From Pseudomonas sp. G34 (GTDB taxonomy: Bacteria; Pseudomonadota; Gammaproteobacteria; Pseudomonadales; Pseudomonadaceae), in NCBI RefSeq assembly GCF_031119625.1, contig NZ_JAVHZV010000007.1:248001-312000 (forward strand): DNA of 64,000 nucleotides, read 5' to 3'. Below, in pieces: positions 18,984-29,541 of the stretch; the stretch's first letter is position 1, and each line of letters starts with the position of its first letter. The notes under the pieces are model-generated. The model searched no databases. It saw only the letters and a list, made by a program, of their open reading frames with translations, and was not told the origin of the DNA. Position numbers and translations under genes: made by a program.

Positions 18984-20486
18984 ATGAGCGACCAGCAACG
19001 CGACCACAACGAACTGCAACAGGAAGAAAACAAGCTGATTGCCCAGCGCAAGGAAAAGCTTGCTGCCATCCGTGAGCAGGGCGGTGCCTTCCCGAACGAC
19101 TTCCGCCGCGACAGGCTCTGCGCCGACCTGCAGAAACAGTACGTGGACAAGACCAAGGAAGAGCTGGAAGCGGCTGCCATCCCGGTCAAGGTCGCCGGGC
19201 GCATCATGCTCAACCGCGGCGCGTTCATGGTCATCCAGGACATGAGCGGGCGCATCCAGGTCTACGTCAACCGCAAGACCCTGCCCGAAGAAACCCTCGC
19301 CCAGGTCAAGACCTGGGACATGGGCGACATCATCGCCGCCGAGGGCACCCTGGCCCGTTCGGGCAAGGGCGACCTGTACGTCGAGATGACCAGCGTGCGC
19401 CTGCTGACCAAGTCGCTGCGCCCGCTGCCGGACAAGCACCATGGCCTGACCGATACCGAGCAGCGCTATCGCCAGCGCTACGTCGACCTGATCGTCAATG
19501 AAGAAGTCCGTGAGACCTTCCGCGTGCGCTCCCAGGTGATCGCCCATATCCGTCGTTTCCTCGCCGAGCGCAACTTCCTCGAAGTGGAAACGCCGATGCT
19601 GCAGACCATTCCCGGCGGCGCGGCGGCCAAGCCGTTCGAAACCCACCACAACGCCCTGGACATGGCCATGTTCCTGCGCATCGCGCCGGAGCTGTACCTC
19701 AAGCGGCTGGTGGTCGGTGGTTTCGAGAAGGTTTTCGAGATCAACCGCAACTTCCGTAACGAAGGCGTTTCGACCCGGCACAACCCCGAGTTCACCATGC
19801 TCGAGTTCTACCAGGCCTACGCCGACTACGAAGACAACATGGACCTGACCGAGGAGCTGTTCCGCGAGCTGGCCCAGACCATTCTCGGCAGCACCGACGT
19901 GCCCTATGGCGACAAGGTGTTCCATTTCGGCGAGCCGTTCGTGCGCCTGTCGGTGTTCGACTCGATCCTCAAGTACAACCCGGAAATCACCGCGGCCGAC
20001 CTGCAGGACCTCGACAAGGCCCGCGCCATCGCCAAGCAGGCCGGCGCCAAGGTGCTCGGCTTCGAAGGCCTGGGCAAGCTGCAGGTGATGATTTTCGAGG
20101 AACTGGTCGAGCACAAGCTGGAGCAGCCGCACTTCATCACCCGCTACCCGTTCGAAGTCTCGCCGCTGGCCCGGCGCAGCGACGACGATCCGAGTGTCAC
20201 CGACCGCTTCGAGCTGTTCATCGGTGGCCGCGAGATCGCCAACGCCTACTCCGAGCTCAACGATGCCGAAGACCAGGCCGCGCGCTTCCTGCAGCAGGTG
20301 GCCGACAAGGACGCCGGTGACGACGAAGCCATGCACTTCGACGCCGACTTCGTACGCGCCCTCGAATACGGCATGCCGCCGACCGCGGGCGAGGGCATCG
20401 GCATCGACCGCCTGGTGATGCTGCTGACCAATTCGCCGTCGATTCGCGACGTGATTCTGTTCCCGCATATGCGCCCGGAACTCTAA
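18984..20486 (+). CDS. lysS: Lysyl-tRNA synthetase, class II
   Basis: A 500-residue enzyme charging tRNA-Lys with lysine, ATP-dependent. The N-terminal OB-fold anticodon-binding domain (about residues 65-150) includes [20 protein letters not shown]. The class II catalytic core has motif 1 around [16 protein letters not shown], motif 2 as [21 protein letters not shown] and motif 3 as [12 protein letters not shown] near the C terminus. Length is typical. It is probably co-transcribed with prfB, and a strong terminator follows 11 bases after the stop. No obvious Shine-Dalgarno is seen before the ATG. Confidence 0.98.
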   Translation: MSDQQRDHNELQQEENKLIAQRKEKLAAIREQGGAFPNDFRRDRLCADLQKQYVDKTKEELEAAAIPVKVAGRIMLNRGAFMVIQDMSGRIQVYVNRKTLPEETLAQVKTWDMGDIIAAEGTLARSGKGDLYVEMTSVRLLTKSLRPLPDKHHGLTDTEQRYRQRYVDLIVNEEVRETFRVRSQVIAHIRRFLAERNFLEVETPMLQTIPGGAAAKPFETHHNALDMAMFLRIAPELYLKRLVVGGFEKVFEINRNFRNEGVSTRHNPEFTMLEFYQAYADYEDNMDLTEELFRELAQTILGSTDVPYGDKVFHFGEPFVRLSVFDSILKYNPEITAADLQDLDKARAIAKQAGAKVLGFEGLGKLQVMIFEELVEHKLEQPHFITRYPFEVSPLARRSDDDPSVTDRFELFIGGREIANAYSELNDAEDQAARFLQQVADKDAGDDEAMHFDADFVRALEYGMPPTAGEGIGIDRLVMLLTNSPSIRDVILFPHMRPEL

Positions 20487-20497
20487 AAGTCCAACGA

Positions 20498-20520
20498 GCC
20501 GCCTCCGGGCGGCTTTTTAT
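20498..20520 (+). terminator. Rho-independent terminator of lysS
   Basis: A perfect stem GCCGCC/GGCGGC with a 4-base loop TCCG, directly followed by TTTTTAT. It begins 11 bases after the lysS stop. Confidence 0.9.
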
Positions 20521-20635
20521 TGCCCGTGAATCAACGCCTATCCTGTAGGTGAATGCCGCGCCGAGTGCTTGACGCCGCGCCGCGGGGAATCGGACTATCA
20601 GCCGGTGGCGGCCCCACGACTGTCTCGAGGAGAGC

Positions 20636-21190
20636 ATGATGAAAGCCTGGCGCGCGTTGGTGGTGCTGTCGTTTCTGCTGTTGAGTGGCTGCCTGGTGAC
20701 CTTCAAGGAGCCGATTCCTGCCAACGAGGCGGCCCCGGTGCCGCTGCTGGGCGTGTGGTCGCGCACCGATGAATGGGGCGAGCTGCGCTACCTGGACATC
20801 AGCCGCTCGGGCGCCAACCTGTACAAGGCCGACACCTATGTCGACAACCCCGACAACGTGCCCAGCGTGCAGAGCTACAGCTTCACGGTGGCCCACCATG
20901 GGCGGCGCTGGTACCTGTCCGCCGGGGTGCCCAAACGCATGGGCGCGAACTTCGCCATTGGCGGTTTCGAGCTGACCCAGGGCGGTGAGCTGGTGCTGTT
21001 CAATCTGGATGTCGAGCGTATCCGCCAGGCCATCGCCGAGGGCGAGCTGGCGGGTAACGGCGTGCAGATGCCCCAGGGCGAGGGCGTGCTGGTGACCAGC
21101 CCGCTGGACAAGGTGTTCGCCTACCTCAACGACCCCGCCAACTCCGACCTGTTCGTCGAAGTGGCGCGCTACCAACGCAGTGCGCCCTGA
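20636..21190 (+). CDS. Uncharacterised lipoprotein
   Basis: A 184-residue predicted lipoprotein. The signal peptide MMKAWRALVVLSFLLLSGCL ends in the lipobox LLSGC (Cys at residue 19). The residue after Cys is Leu, so outer-membrane sorting is likely. The mature part is a small beta-rich domain with no motif I recognise; similar proteins in pseudomonads carry no assigned role. GAGGAG lies 5 bases before the ATG. A TTGACG/GACTAT pair with 18-base spacing at 20569-20598 is a possible weak promoter. The next gene starts 28 bases after the stop and may be in the same unit. Confidence 0.85.
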   Translation: MMKAWRALVVLSFLLLSGCLVTFKEPIPANEAAPVPLLGVWSRTDEWGELRYLDISRSGANLYKADTYVDNPDNVPSVQSYSFTVAHHGRRWYLSAGVPKRMGANFAIGGFELTQGGELVLFNLDVERIRQAIAEGELAGNGVQMPQGEGVLVTSPLDKVFAYLNDPANSDLFVEVARYQRSAP

Positions 21191-21218
21191 AATCGCCCAT
21201 CAAGCAAAGAGGATTGTC

Positions 21219-22514
21219 ATGAACAGCCATACCGCACTCGACGGCTACCAACTGGTGGTGCGCGCGCTGTCCGATCGTATCGTCGAGGCGCAAACGCCAA
21301 TCCGCGTGCTCGATGCGGTGAAATGGGACGACTCCATTCGCCAGGCGTTTCTCCACAGCAAGGGCCGCGAGTTGCCGGCCATCGACCGCGGCTACTACGA
21401 CAGCCGCCCCCTGGCGTTCGACCCGGCCGCCAAGAAGCTGGAATTCCAGAACATCGAGCGTGACATCACCCGTCAGCTCGGCCAGTTCAACCCGGTGGGG
21501 CAGATCATGCGCCGCATGTGCCGCGAGTACCGCATGGTGATTCGCATGCTGGAGGCCCGCGGCACCTCGGATTTCGGGCTGATTTCCCAGGAGCTGTACG
21601 GCGCCGCGTCGGATGCCTTCCATGCCGGCGATCCGACCCTGGCCGACCTGGGCCTGATGTTTTCCGGTTACCTGAACAACATCGACAACCGCGGCGACCT
21701 CAAGGATGAGCCGAAGACGCTCAGCGCCAAGGATGCCGTGGCCATGCTGCAGAGCCGCCTGAACCTGGTGTTCGGCGAGAGCGAGAACACCATCCGCGTG
21801 TTCGAGTCCGACGGCATTCTCGCCGACGCCGCGGCAGGCGCCGATTACATCAAGATCCGCAGCGACGCGATGTTCAACGAGCGTGACGTCAAGGCGCTGG
21901 AAGTCCACGAAGGCCTGGTGCACGTGGCCACCACGCTCAATGGCCAGAACCAGCCGATCTGCACCTTCCTGGCCAAGGGGCCGCCCTCGTCGACGGTCAC
22001 CCAGGAGGGCCTGGCCATCCTCATGGAAGTGATCGCCTTTGCCTCCTACCCCAGCCGCCTGCGCAAGCTGACCAACCGCACCCGCGCCATCCACATGGCC
22101 GAGCAGGGCGCCGACTTTCTGCAGGTCTGCGATTTCTACCGCGAGCAGGGCTTCAGCCTGGAGGACAGCTACAGCAATGCCAGCCGCGCCTTCCGAGGCT
22201 CGGCACCGGATGGTCTGCCCTTCACCAAGGACCTGTCGTACCTGAAGGGCTTCATCATGATCTACAACTACATCCAGCTCGCCGTGCGCAAAGGCAAGCT
22301 GGAACAGATCCCTTTATTGTTCTGTGGCAAGACCACGCTCGAGGATATGCGTACCCTACGCCAGCTGGTCGATGAAGGGCTGGTGAGCCCGCCCAAGTAC
22401 CTGCCGCAGCAGTTTCGTGATCTCAACTCGCTGTCGGCCTGGATGTGCTTCTCCAACTTCCTCAACCACCTGAGCCTGGATCGGATCGAAGCCGACTACG
22501 CCAACATTCTCTGA
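21219..22514 (+). CDS. DUF1704 / QEGLA-motif putative zinc metallopeptidase
   Basis: A 431-residue protein of the family called 'flavohemoglobin expression-modulating QEGLA motif protein' (TIGR02421, DUF1704). Residues 230-235 read HEGLVH, an HExxxH zinc-binding pattern, and residues 262-266 read QEGLA, whose Glu263 could be the third ligand. The eukaryotic members MATCAP/KIAA0895L are zinc tyrosine carboxypeptidases that remove the C-terminal Tyr of tubulin and use the same HExxxH plus Glu arrangement. A peptidase role here is therefore inferred; the bacterial substrate is unknown. No signal peptide is present, so it is cytoplasmic. AAGAGGA precedes the ATG. Neighbours are a lipoprotein and a BI-1-like membrane protein. 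Confidence 0.88.
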   Translation: MNSHTALDGYQLVVRALSDRIVEAQTPIRVLDAVKWDDSIRQAFLHSKGRELPAIDRGYYDSRPLAFDPAAKKLEFQNIERDITRQLGQFNPVGQIMRRMCREYRMVIRMLEARGTSDFGLISQELYGAASDAFHAGDPTLADLGLMFSGYLNNIDNRGDLKDEPKTLSAKDAVAMLQSRLNLVFGESENTIRVFESDGILADAAAGADYIKIRSDAMFNERDVKALEVHEGLVHVATTLNGQNQPICTFLAKGPPSSTVTQEGLAILMEVIAFASYPSRLRKLTNRTRAIHMAEQGADFLQVCDFYREQGFSLEDSYSNASRAFRGSAPDGLPFTKDLSYLKGFIMIYNYIQLAVRKGKLEQIPLLFCGKTTLEDMRTLRQLVDEGLVSPPKYLPQQFRDLNSLSAWMCFSNFLNHLSLDRIEADYANIL

Positions 22515-22566
22515 TTCGGGGCCATGCTGGCGTCAGTGCATTTTGTTCACGTACAGGGAGTACGAT

Positions 22567-23226
22567 ATGGAACATTCGGTTTTCGAGCGGCAGGGTCAAC
22601 TTACTGACCGGGCTATCAGTCCAGCCGCCTATAACCTGGCCATCGGTCTGACTCTGCTCTGGGGGTTCGCGGTCAACTGGTGGATGGTCGACAACATCAG
22701 TACCGAATGGATACGCGGCATCAATCCATGGGTGTTCTACGGCGGCTACTTCGCCTCCTGCATGCTCGGCGTTTCTCTATTCGCCCGCTCCGCCAACCCC
22801 TTGAAGAGCTTCGTTGGTTACAACCTCGTGGTCGTGCCGTTCGGTCTTGTCGTCAATCTGGTGGTCAGCCGCTACGATTCGCAGTTGGTGCTCGAGGCCA
22901 TTCGCATCACCGCGCTGGTGACGGCCGGAATGATGCTGCTAGGCACGCTATTCCCGTCTTTCTTCAGCCGTATCGCTTCGGCGCTGTTCGTCGCCTTGCT
23001 GCTGGTGATCGTCGTAGAGCTGGTGGAAATTCTCTTCTTCGGCGTCCACCATGGCGCGCTCGACTGGATCGTGGTGCTGATCTTTTGCGGCTATATCGGC
23101 TACGACTGGGGGCGCGCCAACCAGATCCCGAGGACTCTGGATAACGCGATCGACAGTGCCGCCGCGTTGTACATGGATATCATCATCTTGTTCCTGCGCA
23201 TCCTACGGATACTCGGACGAAGATGA
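22567..23226 (+). CDS. Bax inhibitor-1-like multi-spanning membrane protein
   Basis: A 219-residue very hydrophobic protein with about seven predicted membrane helices. The C-terminal block AAALYMDIIILFLRILRILG is typical of the BI-1/YccA/YbhL family (TMBIM), as is YIGYDWGRAN before it. Family members are proposed Ca2+ leak channels or modulators of membrane proteases such as FtsH; neither has been shown for this branch. GGGAG lies 6 bases before the ATG. The preceding QEGLA gene ends 52 bases upstream on the same strand, so the two may be co-transcribed. Confidence 0.82.
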   Translation: MEHSVFERQGQLTDRAISPAAYNLAIGLTLLWGFAVNWWMVDNISTEWIRGINPWVFYGGYFASCMLGVSLFARSANPLKSFVGYNLVVVPFGLVVNLVVSRYDSQLVLEAIRITALVTAGMMLLGTLFPSFFSRIASALFVALLLVIVVELVEILFFGVHHGALDWIVVLIFCGYIGYDWGRANQIPRTLDNAIDSAAALYMDIIILFLRILRILGRR

Positions 23227-23354
23227 CCGGCGTAACGTACCTCTTTGCAGGAGTACCTCGAACTGGAGCCGCAAGGGCACCTTTCAGGTGGTCAGCCGAC
23301 AACTCGCCTACAAACCTTAACGCCGCGATGCAGCCCGATGGCGAGAGTAGCTAA

Positions 23355-23654
23355 ATGAACGAGCGCAACCCCATTCCCCTGATTCTCACCGCCATCGGCA
23401 GCATTGCCGGCACCGTCGCGGTCCTTGGCTTCTACGGCTACCTGCACTTCGCCAAACCCGAGGATGCCCTGCTGCTGGCCGAATTCACCATGCTCAAGAC
23501 CGTTCCCGGCGAGGATTACCGGGTCAGCCTGAAGCCCGCCGATCAGCTGGCGCAGTGCATCGATGGCGTGCTGGTGCTGTTCGATCTGCAGCAAAAGGGG
23601 CTCAGCGGTGTGCTGGTCGACGAGGCCAAGCGGGCCGTGCGCTGCAACCCCTAA
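23355..23654 (+). CDS. Small membrane-anchored protein of unknown function
   Basis: A 99-residue protein with one membrane segment near the N terminus (about residues 8-29, IPLILTAIGSIAGTVAVLGFYGYL) and a short soluble C-terminal domain, probably periplasmic. No recognised motif. Third-position GC and amino acid use look normal for a real gene. It is separated by a bidirectional terminator from the convergent OmpA-like lipoprotein gene. Confidence 0.7.
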   Translation: MNERNPIPLILTAIGSIAGTVAVLGFYGYLHFAKPEDALLLAEFTMLKTVPGEDYRVSLKPADQLAQCIDGVLVLFDLQQKGLSGVLVDEAKRAVRCNP

Positions 23655-23657
23655 AAC

Positions 23658-23690
23658 GACAAACCCCGCCTGGGCGGGGTTTGTCTTGTC
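23658..23690. terminator. Bidirectional terminator
   Basis: A perfect 13-bp stem, GACAAACCCCGCC / GGCGGGGTTTGTC, with a 2-base loop, immediately after the small membrane protein gene. It has T-rich sequence on both sides of the stem and can serve both convergent genes. Confidence 0.85.
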
Positions 23691-23730
23691 AGGCAGCCTG
23701 CACCTTTGCAGGTGCAGACAGGCCGAGGCC

Positions 23731-24516
23731 TTAGTTGCCCATGGACGAGCGCGGAGCAACCGGCTTGTTGTCGTTGGAAATGGTCACTTCCACACGACGG
23801 TTCATGGCGCGGCCGGCCGAGTCGCTGTTGCTGGCGACCGGGTATTCCTTGCCATAACCCTGGGCGACGATGCGCTCCGGGCCCACACCCTGGCTGACCA
23901 GCGCGGCGCGAACCGAGTTGGCACGGCGCTCGGACAGGCTCTGGTTGTACTGAGCCGAACCGGTGCTGTCGGTGTAACCTTCGACGATCACCTTGCGATC
24001 CGGGTTTTCGCGCAGGAACTGGGCGAGTTTGGTGATGTTGTGCATGCCGCCGGGCTTGAGCTCGGAGCGATCGAGGTCGAACAGCACGTCACCGAAGGTC
24101 ACCAGGGTGCCGCGTTCGGTCTGCTTGGCGTTCATGCTCTCCTGCAGCTGCTTGATCTGCGCATCACGGGCTTCCAGGCGTGCCTCGGCGCGCTGGGCAG
24201 CGGTCTGCTCGAGGCTCTGCTCGGTGGTGCGCAGGGCGATGGTCTGCTCGGCCAGCTCGATGCGCTTGTTGGCCAGGTAGGACAGCTGGTCGACGCGCTT
24301 CTCGTCTTCTTTCTCGCGGTAGGCTTTTTCCGCACGCTCCAGCGCTTCGCCGGCGTCCTTGGTTTCCAGGGCGGCGACTTTGACCGACTCCGGGTTGGTC
24401 TGCAGGCTGGAGTAGCTGCTGCGCGCCTGCTCCAGGTTGACGTTGGGCTTGGAAGCACAGGCAGCCAGGCCGACGCTCAGGGCCAGCAGGGCAGGAATCA
24501 TCACTTGATTACGCAT
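23731..24516 (-). CDS. OmpA-family lipoprotein with N-terminal DUF4398
   Basis: A 261-residue outer-membrane-associated lipoprotein. The signal peptide ends in the lipobox LAAC (Cys20). A DUF4398-type helical region (about residues 30-135) is rich in Glu, Ala and Arg and predicted as coiled coil. The C-terminal OmpA-like peptidoglycan-binding domain (about 137-245) has FDLDRSELKPGG, VEGYTDSTGS and the diagnostic NQSLSERRANSV. It likely tethers the outer membrane to the cell wall. AGGA precedes the ATG by 9 bases. It lies 43 bases downstream of another DUF4398 lipoprotein, so the two form an operon. Confidence 0.92.
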   Translation of the reverse strand: MRNQVMIPALLALSVGLAACASKPNVNLEQARSSYSSLQTNPESVKVAALETKDAGEALERAEKAYREKEDEKRVDQLSYLANKRIELAEQTIALRTTEQSLEQTAAQRAEARLEARDAQIKQLQESMNAKQTERGTLVTFGDVLFDLDRSELKPGGMHNITKLAQFLRENPDRKVIVEGYTDSTGSAQYNQSLSERRANSVRAALVSQGVGPERIVAQGYGKEYPVASNSDSAGRAMNRRVEVTISNDNKPVAPRSSMGN

Positions 24517-24559
24517 GGTCGTTCATCCTTCTATGAATTGGCGAAAGCGGTAGCGGGCG

Positions 24560-24985
24560 TTATTGCTGCTGACCCTGGGTACGGATCTGCTGGGCGCCGC
24601 GCATGCCTTCCTGACGCAGCTCTTCGATGCCCTGCTGAGCATCCTTGAGCGCCTTGTCAGCCTTGGCTGCCTGGGTCTTGCGGGTGGCTACGCGAGCGTC
24701 CCACTCGGCCTGTTCGGCCAGACGCTTGGCTTCTTCGTAGTTCTTCTCGACCAGTTCCAGCTCGGCTTGCTTGAGCTTGTCCTGGGCGGATTTGGTTTCC
24801 ACCGCGGCGAACTCCGTACCACCGGAGCTGACGGCTTCATTGACGGCGGACTTGGTCACCGCCATCTGTTCACTGGGCGGGTTACCCGCGCAACCAGCCA
24901 ACAGCAGGCTGCTGCCGATGGCCAGCGCAGCGACCTTCCAGCTGGCCAGTTGGGTACGAGCGTTTGGGGCAGTTTTAGCGGTCAT
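24560..24985 (-). CDS. DUF4398 lipoprotein
   Basis: A 141-residue lipoprotein. After an unusually long charged start (MTAKTAPNARTQLASWK) comes a hydrophobic stretch ending in the lipobox LAGC (about Cys29). The rest is the DUF4398 domain, a helical region rich in Ala, Lys and Glu (EFAAVETKSAQDKLKQAELE and onward). The start at 24985 is chosen because GGAG stands 9 bases upstream; an ATG at 25000 in the same frame contains that site. It is the first gene of a two-gene operon with the OmpA-DUF4398 protein, sharing the DUF4398 domain, which suggests the two interact or arose by duplication. Confidence 0.85.
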   Translation of the reverse strand: MTAKTAPNARTQLASWKVAALAIGSSLLLAGCAGNPPSEQMAVTKSAVNEAVSSGGTEFAAVETKSAQDKLKQAELELVEKNYEEAKRLAEQAEWDARVATRKTQAAKADKALKDAQQGIEELRQEGMRGAQQIRTQGQQQ

Positions 24986-25234
24986 GGTGTGCAACTCCAT
25001 TGGTAAATAACTGGCAAAACAGTCGGTTCCACGATGGTTACCTGCCGTGCGGAGCTCAGGAGCGATAGCCGCTGAGTAAGTTTTTCTCCGGCGACCAGCG
25101 GTCGCGTCGGCATAGTTCTGTGAGTCGGAAGCGGCGTGAAACGTTCAGCAAAAAACTGCGAATTGCCAGTATGGTGTCGCCAGCAACTTGGCGCAGGCCA
25201 CGTGGTTAGCGGCCTGCACCGGGCTGACGAGTGT

Positions 25235-25579
25235 TCAGGGCGTAGTCGTCGGCTGCTCGGCGTCGAGCTCCTGGCGGTAATGCCGGGCCAGTTCGAGAAA
25301 CCGCGGGGTCGGCCCGATGTCCTCGTAGATCGGATTGCCTTCCTCGTCGCTGGCCACCACTTGGGTGCCCTGCACGTAGGGCAGGCTGGCCTCCAGGTCT
25401 TCCAGGGCGGCGCCGAGCAGTTCGGCCAACAGTTCCTCGGGGCGGCGCTTGGGGTACATATGGCTCAGCGCGGCCAGGCGAGCAGCGGCTTCCACATCCA
25501 GGTGCACCTGGTAGGGCGTGCTGGCCAGGCGGCCGGTGGCGTTCTGTTCCCATTGCTGGACGAGCTGGCGGATCTTCAT
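25235..25579 (-). CDS. Conserved small protein divergent from ppc
   Basis: A 114-residue soluble protein with the block [23 protein letters not shown] split over residues 11-33, then an acidic helical middle ([20 protein letters not shown]). I recall proteins of this type beside ppc in pseudomonads, sometimes annotated as 'pilin assembly' or 'type 1 pili tip component', but I see no pilus-related feature and regard the name as unsupported. It is divergent from ppc with about 154 bases between start codons. Confidence 0.75.
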   Translation of the reverse strand: MKIRQLVQQWEQNATGRLASTPYQVHLDVEAAARLAALSHMYPKRRPEELLAELLGAALEDLEASLPYVQGTQVVASDEEGNPIYEDIGPTPRFLELARHYRQELDAEQPTTTP

Positions 25580-25733
25580 AGGTACCTCGAAAACGGGAGT
25601 GTTTCCTAGAGACCGGCGCTGGCCTGTGGCGTTCCGGCTGCCGTGCGCCTGCTGCTTTGCTCACATGGCGGCTTGTCAGCGGCGTCGCGGCTGGGCAATC
25701 TGGATGCTCACGCAGAGGCGCAGGGAGACTGGT

Positions 25734-28370
25734 ATGACGCAAATCGATGCACGTCTACGCGAGGACGTTCACCAGCTTGGTGAGCTGCTTGGCAGTACCA
25801 TCCGCGACCAGCATGGCGAGGCCTTTCTCGACAAGATCGAGCGCATTCGCAAGGGCGCCAAGGCCGCGCGCCAGGGCTCGGCCGATGGTGCACGGCAGCT
25901 CAGCGAAACCCTCGATGGGCTTCACGACAACGAGCTTTTGCCGGTGGCCCGCGCTTTCAACCAGTTTCTCAACCTGGCCAATATCGCCGAGCAGTACCAC
26001 CGCGTGCGCCGGCGTGAAGCCGGCGAGGCGCAACCGTTCGAAAACCGCGTGTTCGACGAGCTTCTGCAGCGCCTGCGCGGCAGTGGCCATGATCGCGAGG
26101 CCCTGGCCCGCCAGGTCGCCCAGCTGGACATCGAACTGGTGCTCACCGCGCACCCCACCGAGGTGTCACGGCGCACGCTGATCCAGAAGTACGACGCCAT
26201 TTCCGCGCAACTGGCCGAGCAGGATCACAGCGACCTGTCGAGCGCCGAGCGCGAGGCCATCGCCAATCGGCTGCAGCGGCTGATCGCCGAAGCCTGGCAC
26301 ACCGAGGAAATTCGCCGCGTACGGCCCACCCCGGTGGACGAAGCCAAGTGGGGCTTCGCGGTAATCGAAAACTCGCTGTGGTATGCGCTGCCCGCGGTGA
26401 TGCGCAAGGCCGACCAAGCGTTGCAACGCGAAACCGGGCAACGCCTGCCGCTGGATGCCGCACCGATTCGTTTCGCTTCGTGGATGGGCGGTGATCGCGA
26501 CGGCAACCCCAACGTCACCGCCAACATCACCCGCGAGGTGCTGCTGCTGGCGCGCTGGATGGCGGCCGACCTGTACCTGCGCGACATCGACAGCCTGGCC
26601 GCCGAACTGTCCATGCAGCGCGCCAACGATGAGCTGCGGGCACGTGCCGGCGACACCGCCGAGCCGTATCGCGCGGTGCTCAAGCAACTGCGCGAGCGGC
26701 TGCGTGCCACCCGCACCTGGGCACACGAATCCCTGGCCGGGCCAGTCAGCCCACCGGCGCTGGTGCTGCACGACAACGCCGAGCTGGGCGAGCCGTTGCT
26801 GCTCTGCTATCGCTCCCTGCATGATTGCGGCATGGGCGTGATCGCCGATGGCCCGTTGCTGGATTTCCTGCGTCGGGTCAGCACCTTTGGGCTGTTCCTG
26901 GTACGCCTCGACGTGCGCCAGGACGCCACCCGGCATGCTTCGGCCATGGCCGAAATCACCGAGTACCTGGGGCTGGGTCGCTACGACAGCTGGGACGAGG
27001 AACAACGGTTGGCATTCCTGCAGGGTGAACTCAGCGGTCGCCGGCCCTTGTTGCCGGCCGACTTCAGCCCCAGCGCCGACACTGCCGAGGTGCTCGCCAC
27101 CTGTCGCGAGGTGGCGGCTGCGCCAGCGGCCTCGCTGGGCTCCTACGTGATCTCCATGGCCGGCGCCGCGTCGGACGTGCTGGCCGTGCAGCTGTTGCTC
27201 AAGGAAGCCGGTCTGCGCCGGCCCATGCGCGTGGTGCCGCTGTTCGAGACCCTGGCGGACCTGGACAACGCCGCCGTGGCCATCGAACAGCTGCTGGGTT
27301 TGCCGGGTTATCGCGCCGGCCTGCACGGGCCGCAGGAAGTGATGATCGGCTACTCGGATTCCGCCAAGGATGCCGGCACCACCGCGGCCGCCTGGGCGCA
27401 GTACCGCGCCCAGGAAAGCCTGGTGCGCATCTGCCGTGAGCATGAGGTCGAGCTGCTGCTGTTCCACGGTCGCGGCGGCACCGTGGGACGTGGCGGCGGT
27501 CCGGCCCACGAGGCGATTCTGTCGCAACCGCCCGGTTCGGTGAACGGACGCTTCCGCACCACCGAACAGGGCGAGATGATCCGCTTCAAGTTCGGCATGC
27601 CGGATATCGCCGAGCAGAACCTCAACCTGTACCTGGCCGCGGTGCTGGAAGCCACCTTGCTGCCGCCACCGGCGCCACAACAGGCCTGGCGCGAGCAGAT
27701 GGACAAACTGGCGGCCGACGGCGTGGCCACCTACCGCGGCGTGGTGCGCGAGCATCCACAGTTCGTCGAGTACTTCCGCCAGGCCACGCCTGAGCAGGAG
27801 CTCGGTCGGCTGCCCCTGGGCAGCCGACCGGCCAAGCGACGTGAAGGCGGGGTGGAGAGCCTGCGGGCGATCCCGTGGATTTTCGCCTGGACCCAGACGC
27901 GCCTGATGCTGCCCGCCTGGCTGGGCTGGGAGGCCGCCCTGCGTAACGCCCTGGAGCGCGGCGAAGGTGAGTTGCTGGGCGAAATGCGCGAGCAGTGGCC
28001 GTTCTTCCGCACCCGCATCGACATGCTCGAGATGGTGCTGGCCAAGGCCGACGAGTCGATCGCCAGGCTGTACGACGAGCGTCTGGTGGCCAGCGAACTG
28101 CATCCGCTGGGCGCCCATTTACGCGACCTATTGTCGCAGGCGAGCGAGGTGGTGTTGGGCCTTACCGGCCAATCACAGCTGTTGACCCACAGCCCCGAGA
28201 CCCTGGAATTCATCACCGTGCGCAATACCTACCTGGACCCACTCCACCTGTTGCAGGCCGAGCTGCTGGCCCGCTCGCGGCAGCGCGAGCACGAGGCGGG
28301 AAGCGCTCTGGAGCAGGCCTTGCTGGTGAGTGTGGCGGGTATCGCGGCGGGGCTGCGCAACACGGGTTGA
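25734..28370 (+). CDS. ppc: Phosphoenolpyruvate carboxylase
   Basis: An 878-residue anaplerotic enzyme that carboxylates phosphoenolpyruvate to oxaloacetate. The first active-site signature is [13 protein letters not shown] with catalytic His140. The second is the glycine-rich block [20 protein letters not shown] (about residues 579-598), followed by [19 protein letters not shown]. The C terminus ends in NTG, the usual carboxyl end that takes part in effector binding. The start at 25734 is supported by CAGGGAGA 5-12 bases upstream. It precedes adk, an order conserved in pseudomonads, but the 334-base gap suggests separate transcription. Confidence 0.98.
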   Translation: MTQIDARLREDVHQLGELLGSTIRDQHGEAFLDKIERIRKGAKAARQGSADGARQLSETLDGLHDNELLPVARAFNQFLNLANIAEQYHRVRRREAGEAQPFENRVFDELLQRLRGSGHDREALARQVAQLDIELVLTAHPTEVSRRTLIQKYDAISAQLAEQDHSDLSSAEREAIANRLQRLIAEAWHTEEIRRVRPTPVDEAKWGFAVIENSLWYALPAVMRKADQALQRETGQRLPLDAAPIRFASWMGGDRDGNPNVTANITREVLLLARWMAADLYLRDIDSLAAELSMQRANDELRARAGDTAEPYRAVLKQLRERLRATRTWAHESLAGPVSPPALVLHDNAELGEPLLLCYRSLHDCGMGVIADGPLLDFLRRVSTFGLFLVRLDVRQDATRHASAMAEITEYLGLGRYDSWDEEQRLAFLQGELSGRRPLLPADFSPSADTAEVLATCREVAAAPAASLGSYVISMAGAASDVLAVQLLLKEAGLRRPMRVVPLFETLADLDNAAVAIEQLLGLPGYRAGLHGPQEVMIGYSDSAKDAGTTAAAWAQYRAQESLVRICREHEVELLLFHGRGGTVGRGGGPAHEAILSQPPGSVNGRFRTTEQGEMIRFKFGMPDIAEQNLNLYLAAVLEATLLPPPAPQQAWREQMDKLAADGVATYRGVVREHPQFVEYFRQATPEQELGRLPLGSRPAKRREGGVESLRAIPWIFAWTQTRLMLPAWLGWEAALRNALERGEGELLGEMREQWPFFRTRIDMLEMVLAKADESIARLYDERLVASELHPLGAHLRDLLSQASEVVLGLTGQSQLLTHSPETLEFITVRNTYLDPLHLLQAELLARSRQREHEAGSALEQALLVSVAGIAAGLRNTG

Positions 28371-29352
<982 letters not shown>

Positions 29353-29366
29353 CCCGAACCACTCAC

Positions 29367-29541
29367 ACAACGGCCCGCTTGCCAGGCTGTTTGAAAACTA
29401 CTGCGCTTGTTCATGCAGCGTTAAAAACCGGCTCAAAATGCTCATTTACAGCTTGTAAACTGCGCTTTTTCGCCGGTTTTTGCCTTGCCTGACCATCGCT
29501 CGCTACGTTTTCAAACGGCCTGTCACGGGCCGTTGTCGTTT
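29367..29541 (+). terminator. adk terminator stem split by an inserted repeat
   Basis: An 11-bp perfect stem, ACAACGGCCCG (29367-29377) and CGGGCCGTTGT (29526-29536), followed by CGTTT. The arms are 148 bases apart. The intervening DNA is itself a palindromic repeat-like element. Without it the arms would form an ordinary short terminator just after adk. Confidence 0.6.
29384..29525. repeat. Palindromic MITE-like repeat element
   Basis: About 135 bases of much lower GC than the surroundings. The ends are near-perfect inverted repeats: GTTTGAAAAC (29389-29398) and GTTTTCAAAC at 29507-29516, with flanking CAGGC/GCCTG. Inside are inverted blocks AAAAACCGGC and GCCGGTTTTT. There is no open frame. 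I recall near-identical intergenic copies in other Pseudomonas genomes, but only one copy is seen in this window. Confidence 0.6.

Noticed and set aside
17823..20468. An 881-codon minus-strand open frame across prfB and lysS
   Set aside because: It is antisense to two essential genes whose frames are fully explained; no start signal.
25021..25090. An AlgU-type promoter for the DUF4398 operon (AAACTT-N16-TCCTGA)
   Set aside because: The -10-like half deviates from TCTGA and the match could be chance; not claimed.
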